A stretch of 64,000 nucleotides of DNA, from assembly GCA_009760855.2 (NCBI GenBank), contig WPIO01000004.1:8164501-8228500 (forward strand). The letters run 5' to 3'. Shown here piece after piece: positions 1 to 11,300 of this stretch. Made by a program: the position numbers and the translations under genes. Position 1 is the stretch's first letter. The number at the start of each line of letters is the position of its first letter. The DNA is from Cristatella mucedo (lineage: Eukaryota; Bryozoa; Phylactolaemata; Cristatellidae). The notes under the pieces were generated by a model that saw nothing but the letters and a program-made list of their open reading frames with translations, was not told where the DNA came from and did no database searches.

Positions 1-1879
1 TAGCGCGCACACACAGAACACGAAAGAACACAAAATGCCAGCTCGGGCGCGATACGACCGTGTTCGGTGGAGTCCGCCGAATCCTCCTAGCACTGTCTCG
101 TTCTGTTCCGTCAATCGCCGGCGAACAGCCCGCCCTCCTCCCTCGCTTTCAGAGAAACGAGTGCGGCGGCGTCGAAGCCGGACCAAAGACTAAAGAGACG
201 AGGCAAAAGACCCAGAGCGAGCGTCGCTCGACTCTTAAATACTTGGCTGAGACAATGGGGCAAGAGCCCAGTGGTATTGGGCCCGACACCATGGCCCATT
301 ACGGTGAGGAATTAATACCGGCACTAGGCCACTGGAATGTCCCCTCTGTCCAGCTTGAATGGCGAATGGGTTCCACACGATTCTTTTTGGACAGAGTGAT
401 GGCGAAGGTTGACAGGCCAGTCAACATTAATCAGCCGCTCCCGCGGGTATCGGACCAATTCTAAAGGCCGACTCGCCACCGCTGGTCAGGGAGCTTCCTG
501 GCTTGCTCTTAAGCGCTTCCTCTCTAACCGCACTGACGCTCCTCTCTGCTCACTGCAACCGCACTGACGCTCCTCTCTGGCTCACTGCTCCAGGACAAAG
601 GGGCTCTAGCCCGTCGCCGAACAGCTCTTGTTCGCGCTAAAATTCAGCCAAGGCCAGCAGGGCGCTACAAGGGCATGTTTATGCATTGCGTCTTGATAAT
701 TTTCCGACATCCTGACGAGCTTGCACTATTTCAACGACTGAGCCAAATACGATTTCAGCTTCCCGCTAGCCGATTCGACTGCGATTAGCCGGCTGAGATA
801 CCAGCGAGCCTGCTCGGCAAGGAGGTTTCGCAACGCGGCACTCATCACCGGCCAGCTATGCAGTCGCTTCAGCGACCGCCTGCGGAGCGGGGAAGCTCTG
901 TCTGTCTGCACTCCAAGACCATACCGCCGTCGGGTTTTACTTGGGTCTCAGCCAGGATCGGCAACCTTGGTTACGTCTTGGGCTCCGCGCGACCGAAACC
1001 ACGCACTCCGGACTGTGAAGGCCCACATCACGCGCACAAGTGACGAGGAGTCGTTTTCTAGCAACGATTCAACCAACTAATGCCACTAGCAGATTTAGAA
1101 CTAATTATTTTAATTTAGATTTCCACGACTCTTTGAAGACTCACGACAACCGGCAAATTCACACATTAACAGTGCCGAATAGCAAAGTGAAAGTGATCCG
1201 TAGCCTACGACCTCCGCGAAGGTCGAACGCGGGCGTGAATAATAAAACAAAATAATTTTGAATAGAGCCTACTATCATGCACCAATTTCAGGTGAGGCCG
1301 GTTTTTCACGCAACTAAATTTTGTTTAGTGTGCTAACTGTGCGGGACTGGCAGTCGTTTGCGGCTAAGGCGGGAGTACGTCGCGTTGACGCAAGGGCCAC
1401 GTTCGGTTGCCGGAAGCTACGTGAGTGTCGGTCCGCATGGATGTCTATGGTCGATCCCACCATCCCGGTAACAGGGGAATATCCGGTATAGCTCCGTGCT
1501 ATAATTACTGGCAGTTGGGAGCTGTCGCGCCCGAGGGCGCGACATCGCAAGCATGGCAGGTAGGTACGGTCGGTCGGCCAGTTAACTGCGCTTGGCTTTG
1601 ATTCGAGAACCTTCTCCTATCCTGAGAATGGTGTGCGAGTAAGCAGAAGTAGCCCGTTGTTGCTTCGTTGGTGGCGAGGCCGCGGTCGCCTGTCGTTCGC
1701 CTGTCGCAGGAGTTCATTCTCCATGGCGAACGACCGTTGTGATCATGTTGATGTTGCATGCATGGTTTTTCTAGCTCTTAATTGGCCAGTAGTTGACCTA
1801 TGCTGGCCTTTGTTTGGGTGGGGGAGGATGTATATTGCGCAATGTCTCCACCGTCCGCACCCTCAGTGGGCAGGCTGGG
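1..1879. other. no recognisable gene
   Basis: Several open frames of 60-134 codons occur here, the longest at 60-464 (+) without an ATG start. None shows a motif, a splice pattern or a family I recognise. Base composition is mixed, and no tandem array or known element was seen. It could be an intron, a UTR or a spacer of a gene that starts outside the window. Confidence 0.4.
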
Positions 1880-2050
1880 GATCTTCCCAAAATGAAGAGG
1901 GGTAATCGCCCATAGCGATGGGATATCCCGCCTAAATACCTCCCCGAAATGGAGAGGTCTAATCGCCCATAGCGATGGAATATCCCGCCTAAATACCTCC
2001 CCGAAATGGGGAGGACTAATAATCGCCCGTAGCGATGGGATATCCCGCCT
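1880..2050. repeat. tandem repeat, about 60-bp unit, three copies
   Basis: Three successive copies begin with AATCGCCCATAGCGATGG, run through TATCCCGCCTAAATACCTCC and end with a variant of CGAAATGGGGAGG. The copies start near 1904, 1961 and 2021. They differ by a few substitutions and a short TAA insertion before the third. The third copy stops after the TATCCCGCC core. Confidence 0.85.
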
Positions 2051-3029
2051 TTTTTCTTTGCACGTCATCTCCAGAGCACAGCGAAGTTGCCTGGACCTAG
2101 CGTTTTCCACGAGGTGGCACCGCTATTGGAAGAATGCCGTCGGCTATCAGACTTATCGTAGTGCGGCTGTACAAAGTACCGGTTTCACTGTTAGCTTTAG
2201 TGCTATACGTGGCTCTGACCGAAGTCGTATCGTGAGTGGAACTCGCGGCGTTCCATCGCCAACAGCGTAGCTTCTGTCCGGCAGTAGTACTTCTGACATG
2301 AACCACCCGCTCCCTTTCCCTCTCCAGCGTCGGTGACCCAGCTCATCGGGGACCCTTCTCAGCTTACGCCTCTTCGCACGCTGTTTGCTCGCTGACTTTA
2401 GCTGTGTGTCGCACAGGATTTCCTTCGGGCGGCTACCCAATACAATCGGCACCCCAAGGGGTGGACCGTATTTTCTCCACGGCTGTCCATGACCAGCCGG
2501 CAGCCTTTCTTTCTCAACACGTAGCATTCTGTTCCAACTCTACGCTCTTGCGATAAGGCGATGTCGCTTTGCATAGACGAGCGACAACAATAATAACAAT
2601 GCATGTTTTAGTGCACCAGGATAACCAAATCTCGGTACGTGTGCACTGTAGCTTTGCTTTAAATGTCGTCATATCGGAGGAGGAGGGGGAGGTGTTGGGA
2701 TATCAGCCGGTAGCAACTTCCTGGCTTTAGATGCATAGGAACGGAAGGCGCGAATGAGAGAACAAATGTTTTGGTTCTACCTCATCCACGTCCTGATTGG
2801 CCGTGGCCAGCCAGACAGCCGGAGCCCGAAGGCTGGCTGGCGGCGCAATCAACAGCCGCAGAGTAGTTGGCTGCCAAAACGGTGACGAACACAAGTGTCT
2901 CTCGCACCTACCGAGTGAACTGCGTGACCGCTGGGCCGCCGACTAACCCGGTCTCTGCTGGGTCCTGTCTAGGAACTAGTCGCATTGACCAGTCGCTGTG
3001 CCGTAATAGCCCAGGAAGTAATGTTCCCA
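2051..3029. other. no recognisable gene
   Basis: Open frames on the minus strand (for example 2153-2527) overlap each other and carry no motif I can name. A purine-rich patch lies near 2680-2700. No splice-bounded exon with a family resemblance was found. Confidence 0.35.
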
Positions 3030-3186
3030 CTCTTTGTGACCTCTTTATGACCTTGCTCTTTATGACCGAGGCTGTGAGTTCGAATCCTGCAGCTGGGCGA
3101 TCCCTTATTGCCAACTGCAAGTGGTGGTGAGAGCTGTTGTGGCTCTGCTGCTGCTGCTGTACAAACGAGGCTATTAAATCAGCCAA
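3030..3186 (+). repeat. SINE-A copy
   Basis: This is a tRNA-type short interspersed element. A B-box-like GAGTTCGAATCCTGC is followed by GGCGATCCCTTATTGCC, then a CTGCTGCTG stretch, and it ends in TATTAAATCAGCC. The same order of blocks recurs on the plus strand near 45520, 48600 and 59300 and on the minus strand near 30210, 31260 and 53410. The 5' end is not sharply defined. It is non-coding and depends on LINE machinery for movement. Confidence 0.7.
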
Positions 3187-3529
3187 GGTTTTTGATTTTT
3201 AGTCAAAACTGAGCGTGGCAGTCGATTAAGCCAAGCTGAGCAGCACTGCTTCAGTCATTTAAATTGGTAGTTAGGGGCTCATGATACCAATCAGTCAATT
3301 GTATAGCACCGAAGAGAGCTAAATCTCCATCTAGGTACTTTACGACTCACTCCGAGAGAATCTGTAGCCGAGGATTAGTGGCATGCATGGTATCCTGCAT
3401 AGACTAGCGAGCAAAAACAAGCAAGGATCATGCTTATTCCAGAATGCTATAGCAGCCAAAGAGACTCGCTCAAGGCTGCCGGTTTGTAGGACCTCTGGCT
3501 AGCAACATGCGCTGAGTCATGCACAGATT

Positions 3530-3775
3530 AGGACGCAAATCACACAGAAACAAAAAAGACAAGTTCACTCGGGTGAAAGGAGTACTCACTGGAACAGATG
3601 CATCTTTGGCTGAGACTTTAATGATGCAAGGTTGTTTCAGGTAATGACCGTAGCTGGAAGCGAGTTCACGACTTACGGTGCAGGCTAGCGTTTAGTGCAA
3701 AGGACTGCGAGATGAGTAGATGCTGAGGAGCTCGTGGTGTGAAAGTACACTGTAGGAGCAGGGGGCGTAGGCGCT
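3530..3775 (-). mobile_element. LINE-C fragment
   Basis: It shares scattered blocks with the stretches near 44940-45310 and 49195-49760: CACACAGAAA, AAAGACAAGT, GAGACTTTAATGATGC-like and GGTAATGACCGTAGC-like segments. In the 49.5 kb copy the minus strand reads as the C-terminal part of a CR1/L2-type reverse transcriptase ORF, which sets the orientation. No open frame remains here. Confidence 0.45.
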
Positions 3776-3779
3776 GGGT

Positions 3780-4135
3780 AATAATAATAATAATAATGCA
3801 CTTGATAAAGCGCCCTCGGAGAACTTAATCTCTTTCTAGGCACTTTACAATTGCTGCAAAAGGAAATGCAATTGAATGGTAAGTAAAATCATGCTTGAAA
3901 AACAAACAAAATGAATAACGTGGTTAGGGGTGACATGCACAGGGTCAGCATGCAAATGTTGTTAGTGGCAGTATGCACAGTGTCAGCACACGTAAGCACG
4001 TGAAGGATGAATCCCAGGGACCCACTAAATGCTGTCCTAAATAGGTGTGTTTTTAAGTAGGCTGGGGCAAGCGAGTTCAGCACACACAGAAGCGATGATG
4101 TGGCAAACATGCCGTTGACCGCAGACCAGCCGAGC
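3780..4135 (-). mobile_element. LINE-A 3' fragment
   Basis: It begins with the LINE-A 3' end in reverse: a TAATAATAA run, then TGCACTTGATAAAGCGCCC and AGAACTTAATCTCTTTCTAG. It continues through the repetitive 3' UTR (blocks like ACATGCACAGGGTCAGCATG). The minus frame at 3889-4110 keeps the C-terminal ORF2 residues 'LNSLAPAYLKTHLFRTAFSGSL' in broken form. The 5' part is missing, as is usual for truncated LINE insertions. Confidence 0.8.
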
Positions 4136-4139
4136 TGCT

Positions 4140-5035
4140 GAGTTTCACACCGGTTGCAGACTGGCCAAGAGTCCTGAATTAATCAGATTGAAATAATCTA
4201 GATGTGATGTCACAGACATGCGAACAAAATCGGCCGTAGTCCTCGCACCGAAGAAGAAGGCCCCAATTTCGGCAACGTTCCTTAGCTGAGAGTAGGCCGA
4301 CTTGACCGTGCAAGAAGCTTATCCTATGACTAATCATTTTTATCATAGAATAGCATGCCCAGATTACGCATAGACTTAGGTGTAGTCTCAAAGCTCAAAT
4401 CAGCTTAAATGTCAAGGCCAACTCCCGAAACAGAACTGGCTGCCTATGTTATGGTGTCGTCTTTTATGTGGCCTTGGCCATAGATTTTTGCCAAATCTGT
4501 TCCTAGCCATTACAATTCAGGAACCGAGAATAATGCTAATCTGTCATAATCTGGCTGATTTAGCTCACAGCCGGTTCAGTCTATGATGTGGGCAAGTTGC
4601 CCACCGCAGTAAGTCCAACGTGATAGCAGCCACCCTAATTACTAAACCGTAAATCCTAAATTCGGACCCTAAACTTGTCGAAAAACATGTTTGTAATAAT
4701 ACTTGTTTCGCACTGCACCTGCTCCTCATCACCTAGGCTTTAGTCCTCTTGCCGTCCCTCACACTAAAGTGAAATCTTTTGGTGATCGAGCCTCCAGTTG
4801 GTATGCATAGAAAGTCTGCAACTTGCTTGCGGCTACGATCATCACCTACAATGACCTTGCATCATTCAAGTCTAAGCTTAAGACATTGCATCTGTTCAGC
4901 TTCCCCTTTGCACCAGCGGACTAGATATTTTTGGTCCTGTGTGGTTTGCATGCATACCTGTGCAGGATTCAGTACATGTTACTAGTAGCCAGATGTCCTA
5001 CTAACTGGTGACCATGTGTGTCTTCATCTTTACTT
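4140..5035. other. no recognisable gene
   Basis: AT-rich sequence without a long open frame, splice-bounded exon or recognised repeat. It separates a LINE-A fragment from a LINE-B tail. Confidence 0.4.
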
Positions 5036-5069
5036 TAAGATGTTGGCCTAAATATGATACTCGTTTACT

Positions 5070-5340
5070 TTCGGATGCTTAATACCATGCATGTCACTTA
5101 CCCATATATCCTTTCCTGCTGTCCTGAGCTGCTACTTCCATGCTACCTACTACTCTCCTGACTCGGCTATGCTTCCCACTTTCTCTTTGTTGGGTGAGAT
5201 GAAGTCTGTTGGCTACCGAATGCATACCTAAAGCCGCATAGGCTGTGAGTGGGCTACACAAAACTCTCCTTCGTAACACCCACATAGTCTTTGTGGAGTT
5301 ACAGACGGAGAAACATTACATTGCATTACATTTGATCTGC
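5070..5340 (+). mobile_element. LINE-B 3' tail
   Basis: This matches the 3' end of the LINE-B copy that ends near 62712. Shared blocks include GCTATGCTTCCCACTTTCTC, GTCTGTTGGCTACCGAATGC and CTGTGAG, and it closes with GGAGTTACAGACGGAGA followed by ACATTACATTGCATTACATT. Only the region after the ORF is present, so it is a strongly 5'-truncated insertion. It is more diverged than the copy at 60690. Confidence 0.8.
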
Positions 5341-5408
5341 ATGCGGCAGTTAAGTTGTAATACGCCTGGGTAGAGATTTAGTTCATTTAGATACTGTGCA
5401 GACGACCT

Positions 5409-5531
5409 ATTATATATATATATATATGTAGGTAGGTAGGTAGGTATGTATGTATGTATGTATGTAATATATGTATGTATGTAATGTAGGTAGGTAGGTA
5501 GGTAGGTAGGTAGGTAGGTAGGTAGGTAGAT
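5409..5531. repeat. compound microsatellite (TA)n, (GTAG)n, (GTAT)n
   Basis: A short TA run is followed by tetranucleotide GTAG and GTAT runs, a broken section, and then a long uninterrupted GTAG run to 5531. It abuts the GC-rich element that follows and may be its 3' tail read in reverse. Confidence 0.9.
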
Positions 5532-5752
5532 ATGCAGCCATTGCACGGTCTTTCCTGACCGCTGGCTACCGGTCGGCAGTAGAGGTGAGGCCCTTCGTGG
5601 TCGGGGCTCCTTGCAGCTAGTGGCCGGAAATGACGGTTTGAAGTCGGCACTTCGTCTCCGACCCCATTACCGGCTGGGAAGCCGGGTGGTCTTGGGTAGC
5701 AGGTAACCCGGGTAGAACCCGGGGCCGCGGCCGGACAGGGCACCACTGGCTA
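5532..5752 (-). repeat. possible SINE-like element with (TACC)n tail
   Basis: A GC-rich block of about 220 bp differs sharply from its AT-rich surroundings. Read on the minus strand, it ends directly in a long (TACC)n run, like a retroposon 3' tail. It contains GGTTCTACCCGGGTTACCTG, which could be a degenerate B-box region. I see no other copy in this window, so its status as an interspersed repeat is inferred from form only. Confidence 0.35.
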
Positions 5753-6159
5753 ATGTATATACACACACACGCTAAATATTTTAATAAATGCCTCAAAAAT
5801 GCAGATGTGATCGGTATGCAATCTTGCGTAGACCTGAAGGTGTGTGCAGTTTGATTAATTAGTAAGTCTCTTTTTTCTGTGTGTCCTTCTTCCTGTCGTT
5901 CAACTCTCTTACTCCCCTCTCTCCCCCAGTCTCTTTTCTCTTTCTCTGACTCTGTTCGTTAGTCTGTCTCTGCTGTCTTGCTTTTTATATGTCCATCCGT
6001 CCATCTGTCTGGCTGTTGGTCAACTGCCTGTCTTTCTCATTCCCCCCATGCACGGGATAACTAGACCTGTTTGCTAAGCAGCATGCAAGTTGATTGCAAC
6101 TTGTCACAACTGCTATGGTCGTTGGTTCAGCATTGGAGAGAGGAGGGCTCCTTTTATCT

Positions 6160-6352
6160 GGTTAAAATATGCAATTCATTTGTACAGCTCCTTGACTGAA
6201 CTTGATCTCTATTCTCTATCCATGTGCTTTACAAACGCGCAGGGGCTCGAGCCCCACGACCTCGGCCAGACCTTGGTTGGAGCGAGAGCACATTAGGAAT
6301 CTCTCATCGATAAGAATCGAGCACATTAACCACTGGGCCAAGCCAGCGCGGT
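6160..6352 (-). repeat. SINE-B copy
   Basis: In reverse it shows the SINE-B order: a tRNA-like head (reverse of TTAACCACTGGGCCAAGCCA), the GGTCTGGCCGAGGTCGTGGG block, the B-box-like GGGCTCGAGCCCC, and a tail resembling the LINE-A end (reverse of ATTCATTTGTACAGCTCC). A short insertion separates the head from the B box. Confidence 0.8.
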
Positions 6353-6689
6353 CGGTGAATGCCGTTGATCGGGAGCCCTAGGCACTGCACTTGCTGTGCT
6401 GCTGCAGTTTTGGCCAGCATTTAATGAGTGTCAGCTTTTTAAACTGTATAATAATGGGATACCAGCAGCTGGTTTGGGTCTATGGGCAGTTTCTTTATGA
6501 CAGGCCCCATTAGCCTCATATTTGGAATTGACGGGCAGTCTCCTACATTTAGTGCACAAGCCTTCTTAAAAGCATGCATATTTGCGTGTGCATGTTTCTT
6601 GGTTACATTCGACCTGTTTATATCTCCATCTGTAACTCCGAAGAGCTACAAAGACTAAACGGGCACAGTGTGCTCGTGACGGTTTTCTG

Positions 6690-6860
6690 TAAAGCACTCA
6701 GTAGCCTAGATTGCCTTCGGTGCATCTCCTGTAGCCAGCAGACATAATCTCGTGCAACAAAGAGAAAGTGAGAAGCACAGCTGAGTCAGGAGGGCAGTCG
6801 AAGAGGTTGGCAGCATGGGAGTAGGATTGGCAACCGGAGAAGAGTTATCGTTGCTACTAA
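6690..6860 (-). mobile_element. LINE-B tail fragment
   Basis: On the minus strand the text runs through a version of the LINE-B tail: GAGTAGCATGGAAGCAGC-like blocks, AGCACAGCTGAGTCAGGAGG in plus orientation, and AACAAAGAGAAAGTGAGAAG, the reverse of the family's CTTCCCACTTTCTCTTTGTT. It is short and diverged. Confidence 0.5.
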
Positions 6861-6909
6861 AACCTAGGGAAGTTGGTGGCAGAGTTAAAGCTTCCGTCGC
6901 CAACTTTCT

Positions 6910-8395
6910 TTAAGCAAAAGAGTGGAACTGCTTACTGTCCATGGAGGACCGAAGGCATAAGAAGGCTAAAATTGCTGCAGCAGGTCAGCTAGGTATGAAA
7001 TAGTTACACCATCACAGGTATTGTCTGTATGAATAAGAATTTTGCTATGTATTCGTTGATCAACCGGTAGCCATTGCTTCGTCTTCAGCTAATCAGACAC
7101 TGCACTGGACATCTTGGATTTGTTAACGAAACCTTGTTAACCAACCGGCTGAAGAGCCTTAATGGCTTTTTGATAGCCCTGCTAATTCTGAATTGAAAGA
7201 GTTGAGTCTAGACAGAGTCTAGAACCGAGACGCTATTAAACTCTTTAGCCAGCCACTTGTGTAGGTCATCCCTAAACATGGACAGGGATCTAATCTGATG
7301 GCGATCTGTGGAGGCAGTCGTCAGAATAAAACTTCAAGCATCAAGCAGCTTTCAGAGAGGTCACCCAAATTATCTGTATTTCATCGTTGTCATGCCATGG
7401 CCCAACCAATCGGAAGGGTTACATTACTTATTCCTGATATAGATTTTTGTCAGCACAGCTACTTCTCTGATGGTTTGAATGACAAGTATCTCTGGGTGGC
7501 ATCAGCATACAAGTCCTGAATCACTTTTGCAAGAGGCTCTATATAAATGGAGATCAGCAAAGAACTGATTCTTGGGGAACTTCACACAGATGACTGGTCG
7601 ACTTGTTGAGACTTGACTGCCACCCGACAAGAACTGAAAGCGATCAGACAAATGTGATTCTAACCATGCCCACGGCTCATCATCCAGAGCGATTGTTGAT
7701 CTCTCAAACGTTCAAGTCAATGTGTTACTGATCACTAGTACCTGAAGTACGGAAATTACCCTCGGGCTGAGAACATCTTTGCCCAACCGCGGAAGAGGAC
7801 CATCCGTCCCCATGCACTCGATATACCTACCAAGAGCAGCCGAATGTTTAGAAATCCAACGTGGGCAGGTCAAAATGAGCCGTGAACCTCAGCCGCAAGA
7901 GGGTAGGCATAGCAAAGAGGCCCCAATGGTCCGTGGCTTTGCACCCACTTGCACCACCCCGAAGGGGCATGCCGGGGTACCCCCGGGCACTGTTTGATCT
8001 TCTCCTGGCTTTATCCTGGCAGGGGCCTCGGTGCTTTGCCAGTGGCAGAGATGCCATCGGATTCTTCCTGCAGCCTGCCTTCAAAACAAGAAGCAGGTCA
8101 ACCGCTTTGAGTAATCAGACGCTTTCCTGGGAAAAGGTTATTCTCATTCTTTGGTCCATGTCAGCATCGGTGTTCGATTATAAAACTCGGCAGACAGTGT
8201 GCATCCACCACGCCGATTCAAGCTTGCTGTAGGTGGCCTTTTCACCGTCGACTGCAGTGAAATCGCAAGGCCTAGGCAGGAGAATCTCGTGGAGGCTGCA
8301 TGCGTGTGCTGGTGGCATTCGGAAAAAACAACCTGTCGCCCATTACCAAAAAAAAACTTGTGTAGCGCCATGCTAATCGCCAACTCTGTTTGTAG
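6910..8395. other. no recognisable gene; upstream of NEMO-like exon
   Basis: Because the exon starting at 8396 begins in mid-codon, a 5' exon of the NEMO/optineurin-type gene should lie here or further upstream. No candidate with a start codon, a correct-phase donor and a family resemblance was found. A GC-rich stretch near 7890-8060 has no assigned function. Confidence 0.35.
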
Positions 8396-11300
8396 GTGAG
8401 CTGCCTCCTCTCGTAGCAGCTGCCGGTGACAAACACGGCAGCGACTGCGCTCAGGACGAGGGATTCACTCTCAGCAAGTGCGAGATACTGAGAGAGAAGA
8501 TGGAAAGCCAGCAGCTGCTAATAAGGCACCTTAAGGCTGAGAACGAGAAGCTGAGGTGTGAGCAGCCGCTATGTGACCACCTTGCTTGCTCGCTCATGCG
8601 CTCACCATCGTCCTCTTTGCTCTTTTTGAGCGACTGCTGCCGTGCCAGTGGCTCTCGACATAGAGAGCTCTCGGAACTGACCGCACCCTGTAAACTTGAG
8701 CTGTCGTCGCCGAGCAGCACGGGCTCGCTGATCGCCCACCTACCAGGCTGCTGTGGATGTGCGCTTCGTGCGCGCTGCAGCTGCTTTAGCTGCAGTTTTA
8801 AACGCTTTTTTCCAGGTGCATTTGCAAGAAGAAAAAAGCCCTTGGGCCCGTTGGCCTCGTTCTCGTTTAAAAATTCAGCACGCAGAGCTTGCAGAGTGCC
8901 GAGATGGCACCGATGCTTGGGTGTGGTAGTGCTAAACCCTCTTGCGCCTCGAAGCATTAGCCGGTCCGTGGGCATAGCCCTTTTGTATGCTTACGCTTAC
9001 CGACACTGTGCTTATTATCACGAACCATATTAATGTGCTTGCTGCCTTTACAGCAGCCGAGAAGCACATAGTTTGCCGAGGGTGCTTTACAGATGTCTTT
9101 TTATTATAATTTTAATAAGATTGGAGCACTCGTGTTTTCCATCGTTTGCTCATTAATTCGTTGTTGTCGTTCAGTGATGCTGAGTTCTTTGCCGTTATTA
9201 TTATCATTTTGGAAAATTTGAAGGTAAGGAAGGGAGGAATCTAGCAGATTTTGATTGGGTAGTTGCCGTGCCTTGCATTGGGTATGTGTCACACCATCTT
9301 CTCTTGAATCTTTCTGAAGGTAACCGTAGTGATTGAGGCCAAACCCTTAGTAATCTCTGGCTTGTTTGTTCTTTTCTCACCATGCATGTAACGTAATTGA
9401 TATTCAATTTTTCATTGGGTTTTACTATTTGGTGTTCGTGTTATATTTATGTACGATAACATCGCTCTGATAAAACCTTGCTTCAGGACTCAACTGCATC
9501 TGCCTAGTAATTTGGCTCATTGTGTGACTCGACTCAAATGACTGCCAGTAGGCTTTTTATGCTAAATGTTCAGGGCAGACGTGGAAGCTCTTACGTTAAT
9601 ACTGTCACTCTTAAACTATGTAATCACAATTCATTTGCTTCTTTGAAGGCACGATTAAACAATTGCTCGTTAAAGCGCAGAGAGCAATTATCTAAAATAA
9701 ACTATCAATTTTTTCAATTTTTTTCAGCATGAGGCTCACTGGCCTGCCTGTTATATACAGGATGGTACAAGATCTGCAGAGTGAGAACAAGCTCCTCAAA
9801 GAAGACTGCGCAAGAAGCCAGAGTGCACTGGCCGTGTGCGCAGCACGGCTGAAAACCCTCGGTACGTGCTGTACGAGACTCGTCGCTCTATAATACATTG
9901 CCATTTTCCACCTACTGGGGGATCAACTGCTAGCAAAGCACAAGTAGAATGGTTGCCGATCAAATTCTAGTGAGCTGTTTTGCTTCACACACACCCCATC
10001 CCCCCCCCCCCGGAGGAGGAAGAAGGGGAGTGAAGCAACGATGACTACGTGTGACTACCTCCGCCTGCCTACCAATCTGAAAGCACTAATCTAGTCTCCG
10101 AGGGCGCCTGCCGGGGGGGGGGCAGGGCTTGGTGGGTGGTATGCTGGGACTGGGTGCATGCTTTAGTCTTGGCTACCCATTTAATAGTTTTTTTTAATAT
10201 TTGGTACACCGACTAGAGTATGAGGCTTCTTGCTTTTCATGCACTGTTTTGAAGTCCGTGGCTCAGATCTAGTCTAGATCTAGCTCAGATCTAGTCTAGA
10301 TTCTCTCGATTCTCTGTGCAGAAGATAGACAAGATCATGGAGTCCATCCCTGCGATGGCAACATCCCCCTAGAATGATGTTCCCTGATTCCTGGCTGCAC
10401 CTCAATGTCTACTTTAAGCAGGTTACTAGTGATCTCGTCCTAAAGTTCATATCCCAATCAAAGAAGACAACTAGTCCTCTGGACCCTATTCCCACTGTCC
10501 TGCTCCTACGTTGCATGGATCTGCTGCTGCCATGCATAACTAACTTCAGTAATATGTCATTAGCCTCAGGTCATGTCCCAGCACCTTTCAAAAAAGCTGT
10601 AGTCAGGCCACTTCTCAAGAAAGCGACACTGGACCAACAGAACTTGAGCAACAACCGCCCAGTCTCCCTTCTACCATTCCTATCAAAGACACTGGAACAG
10701 GTCGTGGCTGACCAGCTGAACTCATATATTGAAACTCAAACCTTACTAGTAAGTTCCAGTCTGGCTTTAGAGCTAGTCATTCCACAGAATCAGCATTGCT
10801 TGGGGTGTACACGGCACTACTTAGGAATGCAGACATGGGTAGAGTGTCTCTGCTTGCTTTGCTCGATCTCTGGGCAGCTTTTGATACTATCGATCACAAA
10901 GTTCTTCTAGAGCGCCTCTCATCTCGCCTGGGCATCACTTGCACTGTTCTAAAATGGTTCAGATCATATATCAGTGGGAGACTCCAGAGTATTGACGTGA
11001 ATGTACAAAGATCATCCGAGGTACCTCTGAAATACGGGGTACCTCAGGGCTCCGTGCTAGGTCCGGTTCTTTTCACGGTTTATACTCTGCCTCTTGCTGA
11101 TGTGATTGCCAAGCACAATCTAGGCTTTCACTTCTATGCGGATTACACTCAGTTGTACATTTGCTTTGATCCCTCCCAGCCTTCGAGCACCTCGAATTCT
11201 CTCAACTTACTTGCTGCATGTATTGATGACATCCGCTCATGGATGGCAGCAAATTTTCTAAAACTAAACGATGATAAAACTAACTTACTAGTTATGGGCA

